Of a stretch of DNA of 64,000 nt, positions 43,490 to 50,555 are shown one piece after another. The stretch is taken from positions 8,852 through 72,851 of the forward strand of contig NZ_JAWUWR010000069.1 of the NCBI RefSeq assembly GCF_034111725.1. Reading direction: 5' to 3'. Within the stretch, counting starts at the first letter, position 1; each line of letters starts with the position of its first letter. Below the pieces are notes generated by a model. That model did no database searches. It was given only the letters and a program-made list of their open reading frames with translations, and had not been told where the DNA came from. Made by a program: the position numbers and the translations under genes. The DNA is from Thalassolituus sp034111725. Its GTDB lineage: Bacteria; Pseudomonadota; Gammaproteobacteria; Pseudomonadales; Oceanobacteraceae.

Positions 43490-44875
43490 ATGGCAGTAAT
43501 ACTTCGTTTATTCGTGGTTTGCTTGGTAGTGCTGACGACTGGTCGGGCTTGGGCAGAACTTCCTGATTTTCGCGAGCTGGTCAAAGAAACGTCTCCCGCG
43601 GTGGTGAATATCAGTACCGTACAACACGCTCGGTCTAACGCATTTCAACAGCATTATGGTTTACCGGATGATGTCCCAGAAATCTTTCGTCATTTCTTTG
43701 GTCAGCAAATTCCATCGCCCGGTGGCAAACAAGAAAGCGCTTCTTTAGGGTCTGGTTTTATCGTTTCGCGTGACGGTTATATTCTAACGAACAACCATGT
43801 TGTGAAAGATGCGGATGAAATTGTCGTGCGTCTTAGTGATCGTCGTGAACTCGACGCGGTACTAATCGGCGCCGATGAAAGTTCAGATTTGGCGGTTTTG
43901 AAAGTCGAAGCCAAGAATCTACCGACCGTCGAACTCGGTAATTCCGACAAGTTAGAAGTGGGTGAATGGGTGGTCGCCATTGGTTCGCCGTTTGGGTTTG
44001 ATTATTCAGTGACTGCAGGGATTGTTAGTGCCAAAGGGCGCAGCTTACCTAATGAGAATTATGTTCCGTTCATTCAAACGGACGTTGCGATCAATCCTGG
44101 TAATTCAGGTGGTCCTCTGTTCAATCTTGACGGCAAAGTCGTGGGTATTAACTCGCAAATCTACACCCGTTCGGGCGGCTTTATGGGGGTGTCATTCGCG
44201 ATTCCAATCAATGTTGCAATGGATGTTGCTGAGCAGCTAAAGGCTAATGGCAAAGTAAGCCGTGGTTGGCTAGGCGTAGTGATCCAAGAGGTCAGTAAGG
44301 ATCTAGCTGAGTCGTTTGGCTTAGATAAAGCTGCCGGCGCTTTGGTTGCTCAGGTTGTTCCAAATAGCCCAGCGGCCAGTGCCGGAATTGAAAACGGTGA
44401 CATCATTACTCGCATCAATGGCCGAGATATTTATCTGTCGTCAGATTTGCCGCACCAAGTGGGTCGATTAGCGGCGGGCGAAAATGCCACTCTTGATATC
44501 GTACGCAATGGTAAGCGCAAAAAAGTAACGGTCAATATCGGTGTTCTCCCTGATAGCGGCGCAATGGAGTTGGCGCAAAATCCAGCGACAGCCGAGCGGT
44601 TGAGCAATAGCTTGGGCGTGTTGGTAACCGATCTTAGCGACCGTCAACGTAAAGACGCTGGCGATGGCGTTATGGTAAAAGAAGTGCGTCGTGGTCCTGC
44701 GTCAATGGCTGGTTTGATCAATGGTGACATTATTACCATGATCTATGGCGAACAGATCCACTCTGTTGCTGAGTTTGATAAGGTCGTGAACAACTTACCG
44801 AAAAATCGCAGTGTCCCTATGCGTATTGTGCGTCGTGGCACCGCGATGTTCATCCCTTTACGCATTACCGACTAA
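43490..44875 (+). CDS. mucD: periplasmic serine protease MucD/DegP
   Basis: About 461 residues from the ATG after GAGAGGA. A signal peptide (LFVVCLVVLTTGRAWA) precedes the trypsin-like domain with the triad His in NNHVVKDADE, Asp in DESSDLAVLKV and Ser in NPGNSGGPLFN, then two PDZ domains (GWLGVVIQEV…, LGVLVTDLSD…). MucD degrades misfolded periplasmic proteins and dampens the sigma-E response. An upstream in-frame start would overlap rseC and lack a signal peptide. Last gene of the sigma-E unit. Confidence 0.95.
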   Translation: MAVILRLFVVCLVVLTTGRAWAELPDFRELVKETSPAVVNISTVQHARSNAFQQHYGLPDDVPEIFRHFFGQQIPSPGGKQESASLGSGFIVSRDGYILTNNHVVKDADEIVVRLSDRRELDAVLIGADESSDLAVLKVEAKNLPTVELGNSDKLEVGEWVVAIGSPFGFDYSVTAGIVSAKGRSLPNENYVPFIQTDVAINPGNSGGPLFNLDGKVVGINSQIYTRSGGFMGVSFAIPINVAMDVAEQLKANGKVSRGWLGVVIQEVSKDLAESFGLDKAAGALVAQVVPNSPAASAGIENGDIITRINGRDIYLSSDLPHQVGRLAAGENATLDIVRNGKRKKVTVNIGVLPDSGAMELAQNPATAERLSNSLGVLVTDLSDRQRKDAGDGVMVKEVRRGPASMAGLINGDIITMIYGEQIHSVAEFDKVVNNLPKNRSVPMRIVRRGTAMFIPLRITD

Positions 44876-44884
44876 GACTAGAAA

Positions 44885-44909
44885 TGCGCTCAGCCTTCTG
44901 CTGAGCGCA
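44885..44909 (+). terminator. hairpin after mucD without T-tract
   Basis: A perfect 10-bp stem (TGCGCTCAGC/GCTGAGCGCA) with a 5-base loop. No T-run follows, so it may pause or protect rather than terminate, and some transcription may continue into lepA. Confidence 0.45.
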
Positions 44910-45003
44910 GCCGATTGCCCAAGTCCCGCACTCTACATAGCGTTTGGGCTGTAATTCGAGTAAAATCCCCACCCATTTTCAATAATCTACCGGATGATAT
45001 TCT

Positions 45004-46803
45004 GTGAGCCGACTGGACCACATTCGTAACTTTTCCATTATTGCCCATATTGACCACGGCAAGTCGACACTATCGGATCGCTTTATTCAGGTGTGTGGTG
45101 GTCTCAGCGACCGCGAAATGCAGGCGCAGGTGTTGGATTCGATGGACATCGAGCGTGAACGTGGCATTACCATCAAGGCCCAGAGCGTAACGCTAGATTA
45201 CAAAGCGCGAAATGGTGAAACCTACCAGCTCAACTTCATTGATACCCCAGGGCACGTCGACTTTAGCTATGAAGTGAGTCGCTCGTTGTCAGCCTGTGAA
45301 GGTGCATTATTAGTTGTTGATGCGGCTCAGGGCGTTGAAGCCCAATCCGTCGCCAACTGTTACACCGCGATAGAGCAAGGCCTAGAAGTAATTCCGGTAC
45401 TGAATAAGATGGATTTGCCACAAGCCGATCCAGACAAAGTAGCCCAAGAAATCGAAGATATTATTGGCTTAGATGCTACCGAAGCGGTGCGTTGTAGCGC
45501 TAAGAGCGGCTTAAACATTGAAGATGTTTTAGAAGATTTAGTGGCTCGAGTGCCTCCGCCAGAGGGAAATGTTGACGGTCCTCTGCAGGCCCTGATTATC
45601 GACTCTTGGTTTGATCCTTACTTGGGTGTTGTCTCGTTAATTCGTGTGAAGAACGGCAGCATCAAAAAAGGTGACAAAATTCGCATGAAATCGACCGGTC
45701 GTGACCATTTAGTTGATGGCATTGGTATCTTTACCCCAAAAATGACCGCAACCGGTGAGCTTTGCACCGGTGAAGTGGGTTACATGGTGGGTAGCATCAA
45801 AGAAATTCACGGCGCGCCAGTAGGCGATACCATCGTTAGCGCTAAGTTTCCTGATGTTGATGCATTGCCTGGCTTCCAAAAGGTTAAGCCTCAGGTGTAT
45901 GCAGGTTTATTCCCTGTGTCCGCTGACGACTTCGAAAGCTTCCGTGATGCATTGGATAAATTATCGCTGAACGACGCTTCCCTGTTCTTTGAACCAGAAA
46001 GCTCAGATGCCTTAGGTTTTGGTTTCCGTTGTGGCTTCTTAGGCATGCTGCATATGGAAATTATTCAAGAACGCTTAGAGCGCGAATACGACTTGGATTT
46101 AATTACCACTGCACCCACGGTAATTTATGAAGTACTGACTCGTCGTGGTGACGTATTGATGGTCGATAACCCATCTAAATTGCCCGATCCCGGTACGATT
46201 GAAGAAATGCGCGAGCCAATTGCAGAATGTAATATTTTAGTACCGCAAGAGTATCTCGGTAACGTGATTACGTTGTGTATTGAAAAGCGCGGTGTGCAAA
46301 TTGATATGCAGTACACCGGTTCGCAAGTAGCGTTAAAGTACGAAATACCGATGGGTGAGGTCGTTATGGACTTCTTCGATCGTTTGAAGTCTGCGAGCCG
46401 CGGTTTTGCCTCGTTAGATTACAGCTTCACGCGCTTTCAAGCATCGTCGTTACAACGCTTAGATGTATTAGTGAATGGTGAGCGTGTTGATGCTCTAGCA
46501 ACGATTATGCATACCGATAGCGTCCGTCGTCGTGGTGCAGCTCTAACCGAAAAAATGAAAGAGCTTATTCCGCGCCAGATGTTCGACGTCGCGATTCAAG
46601 CGGCTATTGGCAATCAAGTGGTTGCTCGTACGACGGTAAAAGCTTTGCGTAAAAACGTTATTGCCAAATGTTATGGCGGTGATGTTAGCCGTAAGAAGAA
46701 ACTGCTACAGAAGCAGAAAGACGGTAAAAAGCGTATGAAGCAGATTGGTAACGTTGAAATCCCACAATCCGCGTTTCTTGCGGTCCTTAGGGTAGATGAT
46801 TAA
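45004..46803 (+). CDS. lepA: elongation factor 4 (LepA)
   Basis: 599 residues with a GTG start (MSRLDHIRNFSIIAHIDHGKSTLSDR). GTPase motifs: IDHGKST, the switch RERGITIKAQSV, DTPGHVDFSYEV and NKMDLP; the unique C-terminal domain ends KLLQKQKDGKKRMKQIGNVEIPQSAFLAVLRV. LepA is a ribosomal GTPase that assists initiation/elongation under stress. Its stop overlaps the next start by one base; lepB, usually the next gene, is absent here. Confidence 0.97.
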   Translation: MSRLDHIRNFSIIAHIDHGKSTLSDRFIQVCGGLSDREMQAQVLDSMDIERERGITIKAQSVTLDYKARNGETYQLNFIDTPGHVDFSYEVSRSLSACEGALLVVDAAQGVEAQSVANCYTAIEQGLEVIPVLNKMDLPQADPDKVAQEIEDIIGLDATEAVRCSAKSGLNIEDVLEDLVARVPPPEGNVDGPLQALIIDSWFDPYLGVVSLIRVKNGSIKKGDKIRMKSTGRDHLVDGIGIFTPKMTATGELCTGEVGYMVGSIKEIHGAPVGDTIVSAKFPDVDALPGFQKVKPQVYAGLFPVSADDFESFRDALDKLSLNDASLFFEPESSDALGFGFRCGFLGMLHMEIIQERLEREYDLDLITTAPTVIYEVLTRRGDVLMVDNPSKLPDPGTIEEMREPIAECNILVPQEYLGNVITLCIEKRGVQIDMQYTGSQVALKYEIPMGEVVMDFFDRLKSASRGFASLDYSFTRFQASSLQRLDVLVNGERVDALATIMHTDSVRRRGAALTEKMKELIPRQMFDVAIQAAIGNQVVARTTVKALRKNVIAKCYGGDVSRKKKLLQKQKDGKKRMKQIGNVEIPQSAFLAVLRVDD

Positions 46804-47168
46804 TGAAAAAGAAGCAGCTTGGATTATCAATGCCGGGAGTTTTGGCTTTGATGGTATTGGCCATTATGATTCTTCGAGCTGCTATTTCATTGATACCTAT
46901 GTATTGGGATGATGTCATGGTGGGTAGTATTTTAGACTCAGTTCAAGAGTCTAAAGCTATTACTGGCAAAACGTCCACCAGTGATGCCAAGCGCGTACTG
47001 GAAAAACGTTTCCAATCCAATAATTTATATATTTCTACTGATAAACTAGAACTCGATCGTTCTGAGCATCGATTAGTGCTGACGTATACTTACGACCGTC
47101 GAGATGATTTTTTCAGTAACATTGATTTTGTGCTCACCTTTACCCATCGGAAAGATTTTACTCAGTGA
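46803..47168 (+). CDS. DUF4845 membrane protein
   Basis: 121 residues: an N-terminal helix (MPGVLALMVLAIMILRAAISLIPMYW, pilin-like start KKKQLGLSMPG) and a soluble domain (KRVLEKRFQSNNLYISTDKLELDRSEHRLVLTYTYDRR). DUF4845 genes sit between lepB and rnc in many Pseudomonas-like genomes. It overlaps lepA by 1 base and rnc by 4 bases (GTGA), so it is tightly coupled. Function is unknown; the resemblance to minor pilins is superficial. Confidence 0.85.
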   Translation: MKKKQLGLSMPGVLALMVLAIMILRAAISLIPMYWDDVMVGSILDSVQESKAITGKTSTSDAKRVLEKRFQSNNLYISTDKLELDRSEHRLVLTYTYDRRDDFFSNIDFVLTFTHRKDFTQ

Positions 47169-47854
47169 ATAATTCGCTCCTGAAACTATCGCAGCGATTA
47201 GGTTATACCTTTCGCGACGAGCAATTAGCCACGCTCGCATTAACTCACCGTAGTAAAGCCGGTCATAATAACGAACGACTAGAATTCCTTGGTGATTCCA
47301 TTTTAAATTTCGTCGTCGGTGAAGATTTATTTCGCCGTTTTCCTACTGCGAAAGAAGGCAAGTTGAGCCGTTTGCGGGCAAAAATGGTTAAAGGCGAGAC
47401 CTTAGCTTTTGTTGCACGCGAATTTGAATTAGGCGATTTTTTATTGCTGGGTTCCGGCGAAATGAAAAGTGGCGGACATCGCCGTGATTCTATTTTGGCC
47501 GATACCGTAGAAGCCCTGATCGGCGCTATGTATTTAGATGCTGGATTGGAAGTGGTGCGCGAGCGTATATTGGCGTGGTACGCCGATCGCCTCGATGCAT
47601 TAACCCTCGAAGATCCTATTAAAGATCCCAAAACGCGTTTGCAAGAATATCAGCAAGCGCAGCGTTCAAGTCTGCCCAAATACACGATATTGAGTGTTGA
47701 AGGTCCGACTAACGAGCAAGTATTTACTATCGAATGCGTCATACCTGAAGAAGCCGATGCCGTTGTGGCGATTGGTGGTAGCCGTCGTGCTGCCGAGCAA
47801 GCCGCCGCGCAGCAAATGCTGCTTAATCTTGGAATCCACGGGGAGGAAGAATAA
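47165..47854 (+). CDS. rnc: ribonuclease III
   Basis: 229 residues with a GTG start inside the preceding stop. Signature NERLEFLGDSILNFVVGEDL, catalytic region DSILADTVEALIGAMYLDAGLE, and C-terminal dsRNA-binding domain (DPKTRLQEYQQAQRSSLPKY…GGSRRAAEQAAAQQML). It cuts double-stranded RNA in rRNA maturation. It overlaps era by one base. Confidence 0.97.
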   Translation: MNNSLLKLSQRLGYTFRDEQLATLALTHRSKAGHNNERLEFLGDSILNFVVGEDLFRRFPTAKEGKLSRLRAKMVKGETLAFVAREFELGDFLLLGSGEMKSGGHRRDSILADTVEALIGAMYLDAGLEVVRERILAWYADRLDALTLEDPIKDPKTRLQEYQQAQRSSLPKYTILSVEGPTNEQVFTIECVIPEEADAVVAIGGSRRAAEQAAAQQMLLNLGIHGEEE

Positions 47855-48744
47855 TGCCGCAACGTACCGGTTTTGTGGCCATTGTTGGTCGTCCTAATGT
47901 GGGAAAATCCACGTTACTCAATCGCATTCTTGGTCAGAAATTATCGATTACTTCGCGCAAGCCGCAAACAACACGCCATCAAATTTTGGGTATTAAAACA
48001 GAAGAAGATGTTCAGGTTGTTTATGTTGATACGCCGGGTATTCATAAGAATCAAGAAAAAGCGATTAACCGCTATATGAATAAAGCGGCCACTACCGCAG
48101 TGAAAGACGTTGATCTAATTCTAATGATTATCGACCGTACACGTTGGACCGATGAAGACGATATGGTGCTAGAAGCGGTTAAGCAACAGCGTGCACCGAT
48201 TGTACTCGTAGTGAATAAAGTCGATTTTATTCAAGATAAAAACGATTTGCTGCCGTATTTAGAGAAGGTCAGTAAACGTCATACCTTCGATCAAATTATT
48301 CCTATTAGTGCGAAAACGGGTCATAACATTGACCGTTTAGAGCATTTAATTGAAAGCTATTTGCCTGAAAATCAATATTTCTATCCAGAAGACCAAATTA
48401 CGGATAGAAGTTCGCGCTTCTTAGCCGCTGAGCTGGTGCGTGAAAAAATTATGCGCCAGTTGGGTGATGAACTTCCTTATGCCATGACGGTAGAAATTGA
48501 AGAGTTCAAACATGACGGTCGTATTATCGAAATCAGTGCGCTTATTTTAGTTGAGCGTGCCTCGCAAAAACGTATCGTAATTGGCGAGGCTGGTTCTCGC
48601 TTAAAGCAAATTGGCCAAGATGCTCGCAAAGATATGGAGTTGCTATTCGACTGCAAAGTCATGCTTAACATGTGGGTGAAAGTGAAATCCAACTGGTCGG
48701 ATGACGAACGCGCTTTACGCAGTCTCGGTTACGACGACCAATAG
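47854..48744 (+). CDS. era: GTPase Era
   Basis: 296 residues. GTPase motifs GRPNVGKSTLLN, DTPGIHK and NKVD, then the KH domain (ELPYAMTVEIEEFKHDGRIIEISALILVERASQKRIVIGEAGSRLKQIGQDAR). Era binds the 3' end of 16S rRNA and promotes 30S assembly. Start ATG overlaps the rnc stop (TAATG). Confidence 0.97.
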   Translation: MPQRTGFVAIVGRPNVGKSTLLNRILGQKLSITSRKPQTTRHQILGIKTEEDVQVVYVDTPGIHKNQEKAINRYMNKAATTAVKDVDLILMIIDRTRWTDEDDMVLEAVKQQRAPIVLVVNKVDFIQDKNDLLPYLEKVSKRHTFDQIIPISAKTGHNIDRLEHLIESYLPENQYFYPEDQITDRSSRFLAAELVREKIMRQLGDELPYAMTVEIEEFKHDGRIIEISALILVERASQKRIVIGEAGSRLKQIGQDARKDMELLFDCKVMLNMWVKVKSNWSDDERALRSLGYDDQ

Positions 48745-48749
48745 TCACG

Positions 48750-49391
48750 ATGAAGCAGTGGTTTGTGCTGCAACGTCAGCCACTACGCGAAGACGACTGG
48801 CTACTCGATATATTCAGCATGAGTGCCGGTCGTTTACGAGTGATCAGCCAAGCAATGGTCGGTCGAGAAGACCCCGATTTATTGTGTCTTTGTCAGGGGG
48901 ATTGGCAGCAGGGACAAGAATTCCCTCGGGTAAAAGCATCGGAAGTAATTGCTCGGCCAAGCTTGCAGGGAGTGCCCTTGTATTGTGCTGTCTACATCAC
49001 CGAATTGTTGGCGAGATTACTGCCACAACATGAATCCTATCCCGCTGTTTTTACCCTCTATCTCGATACCCTTAATGCGCTAGCCGATACACCCTTGGTT
49101 GACCCTTGGTTGCGGCATTTTGAATTTCAACTATTGCAACAATTAGGCTATGGTTTTTCGTGGCAGAAAGATATCCTAGGCAATAATATTGAGCCGTCTT
49201 TGCATTATGTATTTGCCGGTGGCGAGGGCTTCGTTTTAGCAGCTAAAGGCTACGCGGGAGCTGCTATTCTTGCTATTGGTAAGGGTGATTATCAATTTCC
49301 TACGGCACTTAATGTCGCTAAACTGATTCTGCGACAAGCATTGGAAGCACAACTTACGCGGCCATTGATCAGTCGTGAGCTATTTATTTAA
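48750..49391 (+). CDS. recO: DNA repair protein RecO
   Basis: 213 residues. The N-terminal OB fold (FVLQRQPLREDDWLLDIFSMSAGRLRVISQAM) and the helical part (YITELLARLLPQHESYPAVFTLYLDTLNAL, FEFQLLQQLGYGFSW) are RecO. It loads RecA at gaps with RecR. It begins 5 bases after era; no zinc-finger cysteines are seen, as usual in proteobacteria. Confidence 0.93.
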   Translation: MKQWFVLQRQPLREDDWLLDIFSMSAGRLRVISQAMVGREDPDLLCLCQGDWQQGQEFPRVKASEVIARPSLQGVPLYCAVYITELLARLLPQHESYPAVFTLYLDTLNALADTPLVDPWLRHFEFQLLQQLGYGFSWQKDILGNNIEPSLHYVFAGGEGFVLAAKGYAGAAILAIGKGDYQFPTALNVAKLILRQALEAQLTRPLISRELFI

Positions 49392-49401
49392 AGGTGAAGT
49401 T

Positions 49402-50139
49402 ATGAGTTTGGCTAAACGTGTTTTGTTAGGTGTTAATATCGATCACGTTGCAACTTTGCGCCAAGCGCGCGGTACACGTTATCCTGACCCCGTACAAGCG
49501 GCATTTGTTGCTGAAGAAGCTGGCGCCGATGGTATTACCGTTCATCCGCGTGAAGACGGACGTCATATTCAAGTACGCGATGTACGTATTTTGCGCGATA
49601 CACTGGCGACACGCATGAACCTCGAAATGGCGGTCACTGAGAATATGCTGCAGTTGGCTGAAGAGGTTTGTCCTCCATGTACCTGCTTGGTTCCAGAGAA
49701 ACGCGAGGAGCTAACCACCGAAGGTGGATTGGATGTCGCTGGACAAGAAGCTCATATCACCGCTGCAGTAGCGCGTTTAAAAGCCATTGGTAGTGAAGTG
49801 TCATTATTTATTGATCCTGATGAAGCGCAAATTGATGCAACTGTACGCACGGGGGCTCCGGTAATTGAATTGCACACGGGTCGGTATGCTGATGCCGAAA
49901 CTAACGAAGAGCGTGACGAAGAGTTAGTGCGCATTGCCACTGCTGCTAAATATGCGGCCAGTAGAGGTTTAATCGTTAATGCGGGTCATGGTTTGAATTA
50001 TCACAACGTCGAAGCGATTGCCGCTATTCCAGAAATGAATGAATTAAATATTGGTCATGCCATCGTTGCGCGCGCAGTGTTCGTTGGCTTGGCGCAAGCC
50101 GTGGCCGATATGCGCGCTCTATTAGCGGCAGCACGTTAG
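49402..50139 (+). CDS. pdxJ: pyridoxine 5'-phosphate synthase
   Basis: 245 residues from MSLAKRVLLGVNIDHVATLRQARGTRYPDP. Other PdxJ blocks: GADGITVHPREDGRHI, CTCLVPEKREELTTEGGLDV, LFIDPDEAQID and GHGLNYHNV. It condenses deoxyxylulose phosphate with 3-amino-2-oxopropyl phosphate to make pyridoxine phosphate. It starts 10 bases after recO and is followed closely by acpS, the classic pair. Confidence 0.97.
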   Translation: MSLAKRVLLGVNIDHVATLRQARGTRYPDPVQAAFVAEEAGADGITVHPREDGRHIQVRDVRILRDTLATRMNLEMAVTENMLQLAEEVCPPCTCLVPEKREELTTEGGLDVAGQEAHITAAVARLKAIGSEVSLFIDPDEAQIDATVRTGAPVIELHTGRYADAETNEERDEELVRIATAAKYAASRGLIVNAGHGLNYHNVEAIAAIPEMNELNIGHAIVARAVFVGLAQAVADMRALLAAAR

Positions 50140-50147
50140 GACTTTTG

Positions 50148-50555
50148 GTGTTTTCGCTGAGTGATATTGAAGCTCATGGTGTCATGGGTATCGGTACAGA
50201 TTTATTAGCGGAATCACGTATCAATGCCATTGTTGAGCGTCAGCCAGTAAAGTTTGCTCAGCGCATTTTAACCCCTGCCGAATTATCCATTTGGGCGCAG
50301 CATCACCAGCCGAACAATTTTTTAGCGAAACAGTTTGCGGCGAAAGAGGCCTTATCTAAGGCATTAGGGACGGGTATTGCGGCGGGTGTTAGCTTTCAAC
50401 ATATTGAAGTGTTGCGCGATCAGCTCGGCGCCCCTTATGTTGTTCTATCGAGTGTCGCTGCGCAGCGTATGCAGGTGTTGGGCGCAACCCGAGCATTGAT
50501 TAGTTTGTCTGATGATCAAGGGCTTATTCAAGCGTTTGCATTAATTGTTGTCTGA
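50148..50555 (+). CDS. acpS: holo-[acyl-carrier-protein] synthase
   Basis: 135 residues from a GTG after AGGA; an adjacent TTG or an internal ATG at 50184 (MGIGTDLL) are alternatives. Motifs GIGTDLLAESRI and FLAKQFAAKEALSKALGTGI hold the magnesium and CoA-binding residues. It transfers phosphopantetheine to acyl carrier protein. The 3' end overlaps the convergent gacS gene by 28 bases. Confidence 0.93.
   Translation: MFSLSDIEAHGVMGIGTDLLAESRINAIVERQPVKFAQRILTPAELSIWAQHHQPNNFLAKQFAAKEALSKALGTGIAAGVSFQHIEVLRDQLGAPYVVLSSVAAQRMQVLGATRALISLSDDQGLIQAFALIVV

Noticed and set aside
44885..44960. Paired GCCCAA/TTGGGC downstream of the mucD hairpin as a second terminator
   Set aside because: The loop is long and there is no T-tract.
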